From Zingiber officinale (taxonomy: Eukaryota > Streptophyta > Magnoliopsida > Zingiberales > Zingiberaceae): a DNA stretch of 64,000 nt. The notes beneath the pieces are model-generated. The model did no database searches. It was given only the letters and a program-made list of their open reading frames with translations, and was not told the DNA's origin. Positions 1 to 9,876 of the stretch are shown here, one piece after another. Within the stretch, counting starts at the first letter, position 1. Each line of letters opens with the position of its first letter. The translations under genes were made by a program, and so were the position numbers. Where the stretch lies: the NCBI RefSeq assembly GCF_018446385.1, contig NC_055990.1:28357891-28421890 (forward strand). Reading direction: 5' to 3'.

Positions 1-948
1 TTAGGGCACCCTAACCAATCCACAACAAAAAATGAAATATAGTACATATACAAAAATTACCTCTACAACTTGTCCAAATCTGATTGGAAACGTTGCTTCT
101 GTAAATCAACAGTCGGAGCAAAGTTAAATTGCCAATATCCCAAACAGATAAACCTAAATCACAATTAACACGACCAAAATTAATATCAGACCCGATTCCT
201 CAAGGATCATACCCATAATTCAAACAACTTACCCTAATCTGAAATTTCTCCAGAATGAACTAGATCCAAGTACTGTTTTGGTGAACACAAAACTCTTCCT
301 CTTGATACCGAAGAGGAGAGGTGTCTCAAAAGTTCGTCCCTCGTTGAATCTGGAAGAAGCCTCGTAGGAGAAGCAGTGGCGTTGGCCGTTGGCCGACCGG
401 CCTGGCTTCGGGCGGTGGCAACACAGAAGTGAGAAGGCGTCGGCTCACAAGGTCGGCGTCGGCTCTGTGGTGGCGGCAGAGGAGAGGAGAAGAGAAGAAG
501 GCAGTCGGGCGGCGCCGGGTGGCTAGGGCACCGAGGGGTGCGGCTCGGGAGGAAGAAAAGGAGAAGAGAAAGTGGCCGAATGCGTCGCCGGCGGCTAGGG
601 CTTCGGCAAGGGATCGACCGCCGGCGTTCGGGAAGAAGCAACCGCCAGCCGGCGGTTAGGGCACCAAAGGTGAAGGTGCGCGGCGGCGTCGGGGAGAAGA
701 AGGAAGAAGAGGTGCGGGAACGGCTCGGGTTCGGCGACAAATGCAAAGGAAATAAAGAAAAATAAAAGGAAAAAGATATATAAATATAAACTTTTCCTCG
801 CTTAATTCGGGTAGCTTAAACAAGCTTTTCCGGGCCCAGTTTTTATCCCCGTGAACTTATCCGTACGAGCTCCGAAAAATTCCCGAAAAATATCCAAAAA
901 TTCCGGAAAATTCCCTTATTCATATCCGCCTATTTCCGGTATTTTACA
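1..948 (-). repeat. Gypsy chromovirus-like LTR, truncated by window edge
   Basis: The right end reads ...ttccggtattttaca, so the LTR would start TGTAAAATACC on the minus strand. Runs of short A/T-rich words with repeated tccga/tccgg motifs (about 860-940) precede the end, as in the Tekay-like LTR at 16685-18941 and the LTR tails ending at 34461 and 35171. A GC-rich block (about 360-720) rich in cgg/gag gives arginine- and serine-rich open frames on both strands; their composition looks non-coding. The left end lies outside the window and no TSD can be checked. Confidence 0.5.
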
Positions 949-1170
949 GTGGATGCTCTTACAACCCTTGATGTGAGAAGAAGGGGAAGTAGAGATGCTT
1001 GCCGAGGTTTCCAATGTCTTGGGGATGCCTCCTTGCTCTGGAGATAGACGGAACGTCAAGGGATGACGGTGGATGAAGCTCTAGGGTTTCCCCCGAATGA
1101 GAGAACCCTTTCCCAAGGAGAGGGATGGAGTCCTGAACCAAAGATGCCCCCAAGAATAGGGTTCTTGACC

Positions 1171-1181
1171 CTTATATAGGT
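1171..1181 (-). promoter_or_regulatory. TATA-like box of an LTR promoter
   Basis: On the minus strand this reads CCTATATAAGG, a good plant TATA box. It lies about 30 bp downstream (minus strand) of the 53-bp palindrome array, a position expected for an LTR core promoter. Confidence 0.5.
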
Positions 1182-1210
1182 TAGGGCACGGGTGCCGCAC
1201 AACCCATGCC

Positions 1211-1502
1211 ATGGCCGTGAGAATTGGCACGGCCGTGCCTTCCTTCTGCACTGGTCACACCGCACGGCCATGCAAATTGGCATGGTCGTGCCTTCCTTCT
1301 ACTCTGGTTACACCGCACGACCGTGCGAATTGGCACAACTGTGCCTTCCTTCTGCATTGGTCACATCACACGGCCGTGAGAATTGGTACGGTCGTGCCTT
1401 CCTTCTCCACTGGTCACATCGCACGGTCGTACGAATTGGCACAGTCGTGCCTTCCTTCTGCACTGGTCACACCGCACGGCCGTGCAAATTGCACGACCAT
1501 GT
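1211..1502. repeat. 53-bp tandem array, about 5.5 copies, CACGGCCGTG core
   Basis: The word gccttccttct recurs at 1237, 1290, 1343, 1396 and 1449, a constant spacing of 53 bp. Each unit carries two copies of the palindrome CACGGCCGTG or a one- or two-base variant around gaattgg, then the cttccttct spacer. Full units run 1211-1263, 1264-1316, 1317-1369, 1370-1422 and 1423-1475, followed by a half unit. The open frames across it are artefacts of the repeat. Confidence 0.9.
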
Positions 1503-1904
1503 ATCAAGGCTGTGTGGACTTGTAGATCATTTTATCACATCTTAACGTGGTATTCTTGAGTTGAGGTCTTCATCAAAGTTGTAGATCTTGAAGTTACCTA
1601 CAATTTGGTATAAAGAATAGCCCAAACCTCCAACTGAGCAGAATGTTATGGCGATTTTAGTTTTAGTCTGCAGTGCAGAAATTTCACACGGCCTGGACAC
1701 GACACCTTAGAAGCTCGAGACTCCACTTAAGCTTTGTTTCCGCTCGAAATCGCGTCTTGTCAACAAGAAAACACACAAAGAGTAGATCTCCGAACAAAAG
1801 AGTATTTATGCTAAATATATGTTAAGAGAGGTGAATGTGCATAGAATATACATGAATAAAGTAAGTGAATGTGCGTCAAAACATGTATAAATGATCATAA
1901 GATC

Positions 1905-2093
1905 TACACACATCACCCCGCCAACCCCGTCCCAGTGCCAACACAGAGGAGGTAAATCATGGGTGACTATTAACCTTTAGAATAGTGACTAGCACATAAG
2001 GGAGGCATTTACCTCGGCTTTGCCGAGATTCGAATCCCATACCTCATGGTCGCAACATCTCAAGCGCTAGCCACTAGACCATCCTGAGGCGAC
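1905..2093 (-). mobile_element. tRNA-derived SINE (Au-SINE-like)
   Basis: On the minus strand, from 2093, there is an A-box-like TGGTCTAGTGGCTAGCG (about 2066-2084) and a B-box-like GGATTCGAATC (about 2027-2037), the internal RNA polymerase III promoter pair of a tRNA. The body that follows (cgaggtaaatgcctccctt, then a ggcactgggacggggttgg stretch) resembles the widespread plant Au SINE as I remember it. It has no coding capacity. Flanking TSDs were not resolved. Confidence 0.72.
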
Positions 2094-3420
2094 AAGTAAA
2101 GACCAATCAAACTACTCAATCAATTCCAACGTATTATGTGCCTAGTTTTATGCTTATCAATCTATTGGTGAATGCCACCGGTCGATTGATAGATGAAAAC
2201 ATGGTTTCTACACAAGTTTTTTTTCAAGAAAACCTAAAATAATGCCGTCATTCACATTCTTTGTGGATAATGCGAAAAAGAATCGATTTCTTGGCTATAA
2301 TATTAGGTTTTCCAATGTTATATTCAACGAATATACATCGATTCGCTCATCCAAATGAAATCAAATGCAAAATCATCCAAATGAAATCAAATGCAAAATC
2401 AATGTATACGTATCAAATTGTCGAAAATAATTATTACACCTTAAAAACTATGATAAATTAATCCTAAACTCTGATACCATTTGAAAGCAATAATGATACA
2501 TCAAACTAAATCAATGATGCATCATCTACCGTATCTAACTATCATCATTGTTAAGGCAAAACTAAAATTGATACAATAGCGAACCGAAGGTTAACCTCAA
2601 TCCATCACAATAGTCATTGTATCCCTGGCTGCCAGAGGAGTTCCTGCCATATAGTGGAAGTCTTCTATAGGAACCGGGCAACAACCGAATCTTGGTCTCA
2701 ATAGGGAAGAGTACATGGAAGAAGGAGACTCAACAATTCAGTAAGATGCCCGAATAATTTTTGACCTCTCTTTTATAATAAGTCCATCCACCAAAAAAGT
2801 CCATAACAGATTAACAACTCATTATGTTAACGAATCGAATTATTGGATCTACATATTGAATCTCTATCCAAAACATAAATTCACTTCATGTATCAAGCAT
2901 TAGATCACTTACTTGAGACTTAATTTCTTAATAACAAAATCATTGTGTGTTATTATTAATCTCATATTAGCCCACCATGAAGACTTAATCCTTCATTTAA
3001 TGATCATAATACAAGTTCAGGAATCAATCTTAACTTGTGTTACTGCACCTGAATAGCACGGGCAAGTCCAGGAAAAGAACAATTGACTCATCAGTCTAAC
3101 CACTAAACTATACTTCAGCTCTACACGCTGAAGGAAGTCCATTAAACATTGACTCATCAGTCCATGTTTTTTTCTTAAAGTAAAAAAAGAAAAAATAGAA
3201 GTGACCAATCAATTCACTTGAGTGAGATTAACAAAGAAGCCAAACAACTAATTCTGCAAGGCATTCAGCAACAACCAATAACAGAAATACATCGGTGTTT
3301 GATAACAACTATATCTATTCGATATATAAATTCATCAGCATCAAGATACATTAGTAAGCTGCTACTTCTGGTATCGGGTAGAGATTTCAGGCGTTTTGCT
3401 ACTTGACTACATATTGAGGA
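2094..3420. other. Intergenic, decayed repeat sequence
   Basis: No gene is visible; the short open frames show no family resemblance. A word complementary to an initiator tRNA-Met primer-binding site (ctctgatacca, about 2470-2480) suggests the right-hand side of an old minus-strand copia element with its LTR starting near 2482. The other LTR end and a TSD could not be found. Confidence 0.35.
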
Positions 3421-3680
3421 AACATGCAACATTTTCATTTATAAAAACTAGACATATATGGATGATCTACCATGGAAAGTCAATGATAAAATTGTTCATC
3501 CAATTTTAAAAAATATATGGATCATCTATCATGGAAAGTCAATGATAAGATTGTTCATCTAAATACACACAGCAGCAGGGAAAGTCTTAACATAAAATTT
3601 TAAATGTAACATATTTTTTAAAAAAATATGGATGATCTATCATGGAAAGTCAATGATGATATTGATCATCCAATTTGGTG
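3421..3680 (+). promoter_or_regulatory. RLK gene 1 promoter with repeated W-boxes
   Basis: The phrase atggatgatctaycatggaaagtcaatgat, or close variants, occurs three times, with AGTCAA at 3478, 3537 and 3648. On the other strand each reads TTGACTTTCC, containing the WRKY-factor W-box TTGAC(T/C). A related unit (gggaaagtctta plus aattttaaatgtaacat) is interleaved. The same units lie upstream of RLK gene 2. W-box arrays are typical of defence-induced kinase genes; regulation here is inferred, not shown. Confidence 0.6.
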
Positions 3681-3733
3681 AAAAAGACATTTGAACGGCG
3701 TTGAAGTCAGTTACTTCTAGATTCGAGCGACCA

Positions 3734-3742
3734 TTAAATATT
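3734..3742 (+). promoter_or_regulatory. TATA-like element of RLK gene 1
   Basis: TTAAATATT lies about 45 bp before the start codon in a leader shared with gene 2 (compare 51219-51227). It may be a TATA box with a very short leader or part of the 5' UTR; the transcription start cannot be seen. Confidence 0.35.
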
Positions 3743-3782
3743 GCATCCCCTCCAAGCTCTCGTCGTATATTAGCCATCAGCA

Positions 3783-6188
3783 ATGGCAATGGCATTGGCA
3801 ATGGCTTCATGTTCTTCTGCAACTTCATTCTTGCTCTTATCCTTCTCCCTTTCCCTCTCTCTTCTCTCCTTCACCTCCGCAGCAACATCAACTGACACAA
3901 TCTCTGCACAACATTCTCTGACCGGAAAACAGACCATCACCTCCGGAAATGGTACGTTCGTGCTCGGCTTCTTCACGCCACCAGGCAGCGGCGGCAACTA
4001 CTACATCGGCATCTGGTACGGTAAGATCTCTGTGCTCAACCCCGTGTGGGTAGCCAACAGGGTCACTCCAGTCACGGACCCAACCACGTCGGAGCTTAAG
4101 ATCTCAGGCGATGGCAAGCTCGTCCTCCTCAACCAGTTCAAATCCATCATATGGTCAACCAACGTCACCACCTTCTCATTCTACAACTCCACGATCGTCG
4201 CGGTCATCCTTGACACGGGTAATCTCCAGCTCAGGGATGAATCTAACTCCTCTCTCATCTTCTGGCAGAGCTTCGATCACCCCACCGACACTTGGCTTCC
4301 CGGCGCCAAGATTGGGTTCAACAAGCTCACCAGCACAGCCCAACGCCTCACTTCCTGGAAGAACAAAATTGACCCTTCTCCTGGACTCTTAACTCTCCAG
4401 AGTGATCCAACCGGTGCAACCTCTCAGTATTTTCTTTTATGGAATTCGTCCAAGGAATATTGGACCAGTGGAATCTGGGACGGAGACATCTTTACTTCTG
4501 TCCCGGAGATGAGGTGGAGAGGCGTCTTCAACTTCGCGTTCATCAACAACACTGAGGAGACCTATTTCACCTACGCTACCAATAATCCCAACCTCAAGAT
4601 TAGATTTGTCATTGATTCTGAATCCGGCCAGATGCTCAGTTGGATGTGGATGGAGAATACACAATCATGGATGCTCTTCTGGGCTATGCCCAGGTTTAGC
4701 TGCTCGGTGTATGCGAGCTGCGGACCTTTCGGTAGCTGCAGTGATATGAGGAGCCCTTCTTGCAGTTGTGTCAGGGGTTACAGTGTGAGGTCCCAGAATG
4801 AATGGGATTTGGGTGACAGAAGCGCAGGCTGCGAGAGGGTCACTCCTTTGCAATGCGAACAAAACGCCAACAATACTGAGAAAGATGGCTTCTTTGAGAT
4901 GCCAAACATTAAGCTACCTGATAACCCTAACACTTTGGCCACCGCTGGAAGCAGGGAAGGCTGCGAGTTGGCTTGCTTGAATAATTGCTCCTGCAGTGCT
5001 TATTCCTACAACGGTAGTGGCTGCTTTGTTTGGCATGGAGGGTTGCTGAATCTGAAAGAACAATATAATCAATCTGATGCAGGTACTCTTTACCTACGCT
5101 TGGCTGCCTCGGAGTTGAAATCTTCTGAAAGAAACAAGGAGAGAGTGGTAAGTTTGGTTATCATCGGTGCCGTTGTTCTGGCCATCTTCTTTTCAGGCGT
5201 TCCTGCCATTTTGATTGTGGTAAAGAAGCGAGAAAATAAGCGGATTATTGATAAAGCAAAGGCCATGCAGAGTCGTCTTGTCTCGTTCACATACAGTGAG
5301 CTACAGCAAGCCACACGGAAGTTCTCAACGAAACTCGGGGGAGGGGGCTTTGGATCCGTGTTTAAAGGGTTGTTTCCCGGCTCAATTGATATTGCTGTGA
5401 AGAAGCTTGAGGGTCTTTACCAAGGCGAGAAGCAGTTCCGCGCGGAGGTGAGCACACTAGGAGCCATTCAACATGTGAACCTCATTAGGCTACTTGGCTT
5501 TTGTTCTCAAGGGACCAAGAAGTTGTTGGTCTATGAGTTCATGCCAAGTGGTTCATTAGCTGATCAGCTTTTTCATAGCAACTCCAATGTTTTGGACTGG
5601 AAAACAAGATATCAAATCGCTATTGGAACTGCAAGAGGATTAGCTTATCTCCATGAGCAATGCAGGGACAACATCATACATTGTGACATTAAGCCAGAGA
5701 ACATACTGTTGGACGATGCACTTGTGCCAAAAGTAGCTGATTTTGGTCTAGCAAAGCTCGTTGGAAGGAACTTTAGCAAAGTTCTCACAACCATCCGAGG
5801 AAGCAGAGGGTACATCGCCCCCGAATGGATTTCGGGTATGCCCATCACTACAAAAGTAGATGTTTACAGCTACGGAATGATGTTATTCGAGATCATATCG
5901 GGAAAAAGAAACCTAATGTACAAGGGAGAAAGTAGTTTTGAGTTCTTCCCCTTAGTTGCAACAAACAAACTCGTAATTGGAGATGTCAAAAGCTTGCTAG
6001 ACCAAAGGCTAGAGGGTAAAGCCAACTCAGAAGAGTTTGAAATAGCTTGTAAACTTGCTTGCTGGTGCATTCAAGATGACGAGAGCTCGAGGCCAAAGAT
6101 GAGTCAAATTGTTCAAGCTCTAGAGGGTAATCTAGACGTCGTCATTCCTCCTGTCCCAAGGTCACTCCAAGTCCTAAACAAGTCATGA
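3783..6188 (+). CDS. G-type lectin S-receptor-like Ser/Thr protein kinase (At2g19130-like), gene 1
   Basis: Single-exon, 801-residue receptor kinase. A hydrophobic signal peptide spans about residues 1-33. A bulb-type (mannose-binding) lectin domain covers about 36-155, with WQSFDHPTDTWLPG at 161-174. The S-locus glycoprotein region is about 200-300, and the Cys-rich EGF/PAN region about 307-430. One membrane segment lies at about 455-480. The kinase domain is about 518-785: glycine loop GGGGFGSV, ATP-anchoring lysine K540, catalytic loop HCDIKPEN with D635, DFG at 653-655 and APEW at 679-682. HCD in place of HRD makes it a non-RD kinase, common among immune receptors. It would sit in the plasma membrane, sense an extracellular ligand and phosphorylate substrates inside. 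The ligand is unknown. The start is the first ATG after the conserved leader and heads the signal peptide. Compared with gene 2, a TGG codon is TGA here, ending the protein about 22 residues earlier. Confidence 0.95.
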   Translation: MAMALAMASCSSATSFLLLSFSLSLSLLSFTSAATSTDTISAQHSLTGKQTITSGNGTFVLGFFTPPGSGGNYYIGIWYGKISVLNPVWVANRVTPVTDPTTSELKISGDGKLVLLNQFKSIIWSTNVTTFSFYNSTIVAVILDTGNLQLRDESNSSLIFWQSFDHPTDTWLPGAKIGFNKLTSTAQRLTSWKNKIDPSPGLLTLQSDPTGATSQYFLLWNSSKEYWTSGIWDGDIFTSVPEMRWRGVFNFAFINNTEETYFTYATNNPNLKIRFVIDSESGQMLSWMWMENTQSWMLFWAMPRFSCSVYASCGPFGSCSDMRSPSCSCVRGYSVRSQNEWDLGDRSAGCERVTPLQCEQNANNTEKDGFFEMPNIKLPDNPNTLATAGSREGCELACLNNCSCSAYSYNGSGCFVWHGGLLNLKEQYNQSDAGTLYLRLAASELKSSERNKERVVSLVIIGAVVLAIFFSGVPAILIVVKKRENKRIIDKAKAMQSRLVSFTYSELQQATRKFSTKLGGGGFGSVFKGLFPGSIDIAVKKLEGLYQGEKQFRAEVSTLGAIQHVNLIRLLGFCSQGTKKLLVYEFMPSGSLADQLFHSNSNVLDWKTRYQIAIGTARGLAYLHEQCRDNIIHCDIKPENILLDDALVPKVADFGLAKLVGRNFSKVLTTIRGSRGYIAPEWISGMPITTKVDVYSYGMMLFEIISGKRNLMYKGESSFEFFPLVATNKLVIGDVKSLLDQRLEGKANSEEFEIACKLACWCIQDDESSRPKMSQIVQALEGNLDVVIPPVPRSLQVLNKS

Positions 6189-6295
6189 ACCAAGATCATC
6201 AATTCCTCTAGTTCACATCAGAACTAAGGATTACTGTGCCACTTCAACTGGTCCTCAGATAAGGAGTGCTGCAACTCAAATCCTGTTTAAGTTCC

Positions 6296-6301
6296 AATAA
6301 A
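6296..6301 (+). terminator. Polyadenylation signal of RLK gene 1
   Basis: A canonical AATAAA lies 108 bp after the stop codon, followed by a T-rich tract (about 6333-6355). This is a plausible 3' end for the transcript. Confidence 0.5.
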
Positions 6302-6704
6302 ACCAGGTGAAAGAGTTGTAGTGAGTTCATAATTTTTATTTTTTATTTTATTTTTGCATAATTTATTGTATGTGAACTTTAAATCCTTAGGTGGAGGTTG
6401 TTTGCTAATGAAGTGCGTTTATTTCACATTTTAAATTCATATTCAGATTTTCAGATATGATTCTCTTCCCATGCAGCAAACGGGTCCCCAAAAAACAAAA
6501 GAAAACATTGAATCAAAATTTGAATGTTGAATAGCCACGCTTAAAAGAAGAAAAAAAACATAAGTAATCAGTTTTCTAGAATAAAAATAGGTAAAATAAT
6601 AGGCTGCAACACCAGCAAATAACTGAGGTATAACAACACAAGTAAAATTCTAGACGTGCTAATAAGGATAGATTTAAACAAACTATGTTTGAAAATAACT
6701 TCTG

Positions 6705-6790
6705 CTTGCTTCTGGTGTTCCTCAGCCAATCAATTCTTCTTGGACTGCTCATCAAACCGAAGCACTCATGCCGGGAATACTACTTGGTAT
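6705..6790 (+). pseudogene. Relic of an RLK 3' end
   Basis: The stretch containing ggtgttcctcagccaatcaa and catcaaaccgaagcactcat closely matches, on the opposite strand, the sequence just downstream of the kinase-tail fragment at 57228-57526. It is therefore the 3' end (last codons or 3' UTR) of a third RLK copy whose body is gone. It does not match the 3' ends of gene 1 or gene 2. Confidence 0.5.
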
Positions 6791-6854
6791 GAGACTGAGT
6801 CCACTTGGTATCCTAGTGTGAATTGACTGATAGAACTAGTTCGTTCTTTTATTT

Positions 6855-8570
6855 TTCACAAAATAATGCCATTAGTGATGAAAGTTATCATCGTTAATCA
6901 GTCGTTAAATCAATGTAGCGACAAATTAGTGATGGAAATAAACAGTTGCAACGGATTTAGTAGACAATGGACCTAGCGATAGAAATAAAATTCTATCGCT
7001 AAATTTAGCGACAGAATTAAAAATTTTGTCGCTAAATAAAAGTTTCGTCATTAAATTAGCGATGAAAAATTATTTTTGTCACTATTTTAGCGACGGATCT
7101 TTTATTTCTATCGCTATTTTAATGATAAAGTTTTTGTTTCCGTAGCTAGTGATAGAGTTTTTATTTCCGTAGCTAATTTAGCGATGGAAATAATTTTCCA
7201 CCACTAAATTAAGTTAAAATTTTCATAGAACCCCCTTATTTCAAAAATTAAAATCTTGTTTACATCCAAATTACAATTTAGCATTCAAAAACTCATTCAT
7301 TACATTCAATATTCACAAACCATCATTCATAAACTATAATACATTACAAATCATCCATGATATATTCAGTATTCACAAATCAGAATACATTCAACATTCA
7401 CAAATTATGATACATTCAATATTCACAAACTAATTCATTTATCAACAAAGCAACATTCATGTATAACAACAAAGCAATATTTAAAGCATTGTACATGGTT
7501 CAAAAATAATACATTCATTAATAATTCTTTCACAAAATCAAGCGCATATATTTCAAATCCAACACATCCCATCTTGCCCAACAACTAGTACATTCATCAT
7601 CATCTCATATTGCAGCAAGTACAATACGATAGGTTTTTTAAAAAAACAAGCAGATGATTCAAATTTCACTAAATTTTTTATTTTTGAAAAAAAAACCGGC
7701 ACATAAATGAATCTAAAGTTAAAATAGATATAAATAAGAGAAAAACTACTTATCAGAAAAATGCATAAATTGATAATCACAAGTTTAACATGTTTATAAA
7801 AAATATATCTTAATAAGAGTTTGGATATCTGCTGACGATGATAGAATATAGCTTCAAATCTAGGTTTTCAAGTGTTGACCTTTTATCTACATTCTTCTTG
7901 AAAAATATATAATACAATTAGAAATGCATATAGTATCAAAATTAACATAATTAGTTGCATGTTTTATAAGTGATAAATAAAAAAGTTAAGTTAAAGGTCA
8001 ACACACCTTATTATGAGCTACTTATTAGTAGTGTTCAGGTCTTGATTCCCTTGTGAGTCAAAATCATGTGGCACTGGAAAATTTGGACTTCATCGAGATA
8101 TGAATTCTTCCATTTTCCACTCTACTGCCATCTTGACAGGATCTTCAATCGACTCATCACTAACTCGAGATTGCTCTAATGTCGTGACCTGATACCTCAA
8201 TTCTTGATTTTCTTGTCTTAACATTTTTACTTTAGTAGATGAAGAATTGGGATGACCCTTGAGCCTATGAGCTATCACATGACCATATACAACTTTTGTT
8301 TGGGAGTTAAGGCATAGAGAGAGTTGTTTTTTCTTCTACTGACAACCTCATAATATATATCATTTATAGCATCATGTGATAGAGTCTGTAACTCTGCTCC
8401 CTCTATGATAAACTGAGACATATGTCCAACTCGATTAGTCATATCATCCTATGTAAACAAAATATCTTGTTGCGTCCCTTGGTAGTTGGCTTGATGGAGT
8501 GAATTGCCTGAAAAAGAAAATAATATCTTTCCCGTTCTTTCAACTCTAATTAAAAGCAACAATAATTATA
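6855..8570 (-). mobile_element. CACTA (En/Spm) transposon remnant
   Basis: At 6870-7210 many direct and inverted copies of tagcgacgg / ttccgtcgcta-type words alternate with A/T spacers, the layout of CACTA subterminal repeats. A degenerate end (cacaaaataatgccattag) is near 6857. On the minus strand, 8090-8450 encodes a fragment with VVYGHVIAHRLKGH and a following coiled-coil-like LRQENQELRYQV, which resembles the C-terminal part of plant Ptta/En/Spm transposase proteins. A/T-rich repeats of attcacaaa lie between (7260-7560). The element is broken; the second terminus and a 3-bp TSD were not found. Confidence 0.55.
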
Positions 8571-9371
8571 AATTAAAATAACGACTGGAATGAAGAGTCA
8601 CAAGGTTTACTTGGTTACAACCTAGATGGTTGTTAATCCAAGGCAAGTGAAAGCGCAGTAAACATCTCCTTCGTTAAAGGCGGAGAAGCCTTTTACACTG
8701 GTTGAAAAGCTCAGACAATTGCTAGAAAATGATTGCAAGAGTCGATACTAAAGTTGTTACCTATTTCTTAGGTACAGGGGTCTTTTTAAAGCCCCTGGGA
8801 AAACTTATCCGGAGTTGGAAGGCGTCTTCAATAAGGTGGAAGGCGCCTCCAGCAAGGTGCCAAGGGATAAAGCTTTATCCCTAGGCAACGGTAACATCAG
8901 CCTGGTTGAAGGCGCCTTTGGAAGGTGCCTTCTACAGCGAGGCACGGAGGCATCGCGGAGGTGCCTCGAAGGCGCCTTTGATTCCCTTTGAAGGTGCCTC
9001 CTGCAGCATCTTCAACCTTCTTTTGCTCTTCTACTGTTCCGATCGCCTGGGTGATGTCGGCTAACCAAAATAGGGCTCACCCGAATCCAATTTCTGGCCT
9101 TCTCCTCGAGCAGGCTTCTGCTTCATCTTCTCGTCCCTCGGAATGTCGCGCACCTCCTTCTCGCCCACCGATGTACTCTTCCACAGCACCTCGTCTCTCA
9201 GATGCACCGAGCCCGTCGACTCCCTTCCCATGTCATCCTTCTCGCTAGTTGCGTCTTCCACTCGACTTCTTGTGTTCCTAAGCTTCTACACACTTAGACA
9301 CAAAGATCAAAACATAGCAGAACCTAACTTAACTTGGTTGATTGCATTAAAACTACCACGGGATTCTAACA
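8571..9371 (-). repeat. Copia LTR or LTR fragment, minus orientation
   Basis: The right end gives a minus-strand start TGTTAGAATCCCGTGG, a typical copia LTR head. A TATA-like TTTAAAAAG lies near 8781-8790, and just upstream of it (8815-9000) is a cluster of GGCGCC palindromes (aaggcgcct/aggtgcct). Near 8615 tttacttggttacaacct resembles the conserved U5 segment of the other copia LTRs in this window. No partner LTR was seen, so it may be a solo LTR. The left boundary is approximate. Confidence 0.5.
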
Positions 9372-9871
9372 GTAATGAAGTTCAACATTTCTATGGTCGA
9401 GTAGGGATTTATTCAACAAACTATTAATCATTCACTAAATCTTCTTCTCTTCATATTCAATATAGAAACTTGACTAGCTTGTACCGCGAAAGTCAAGGGT
9501 TCAAATTTGTTGAATCTTTTGTTTACATTAATTTAAACTAAATTGTAGTTTGAATGTATTCTAGTACTTGTTCTTCAAGTCAGTTGTTCTTGGAGTCAGA
9601 TCATACCATGAATATTTGAATAATATACACCTTTTTATGGGTAAAGTAGGATATTCAACCTCAATGATTTTGCCAAGTCTACCACAGTAATCAAATTCAA
9701 TATTAGTGTTATTGATAGATCCTTTTACACAAACACCTAAATTATAGTTAGTGTGTGTGAATTGTGTTGTGTCATGTAAAATTTAATGCCATTAACATCA
9801 TAATTAGAGTAGATTGTTATGTTATAGAGAGATCCTGATGCAAGATTCATTATCCTTTCATCTTGCACATT
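9372..9871. other. Intergenic, nothing recognised
   Basis: A/T-rich sequence with no convincing gene or repeat. Its last bases, tgatc (9872-9876), are the left target-site duplication of the copia element that follows. Confidence 0.4.
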
Positions 9872-9876
9872 TGATC

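Larger units (their letters stand above)
949..1790 (-). repeat. Decayed LTR-like sequence, minus orientation
   Basis: Read on the minus strand, this block has a tandem-repeat region, then a TATA-like box (about 1171-1181), then a leader-like stretch towards 950. That order suggests U3, core promoter and R/U5 of an LTR. It contains no coding sequence. The outer boundaries are approximate and no TSD was found, so the class (gypsy or copia) is not certain. Confidence 0.4.

Noticed and set aside
234..765. Overlapping open frames on both strands in a GC-rich block, rich in Arg and Ser
   Set aside because: Low-complexity composition, no family resemblance, and the position inside a gypsy LTR tail that recurs elsewhere; not a gene.
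1211..1502. CRISPR-like regular repeats
   Set aside because: Plant nuclear DNA, units are directly adjacent and the whole 53-bp unit repeats; there are no unique spacers.
1192..1545. Open frames of 104 and 117 codons with repeated peptides
   Set aside because: They run across the 53-bp tandem array in two phases; the open reading is a by-product of the repeat.
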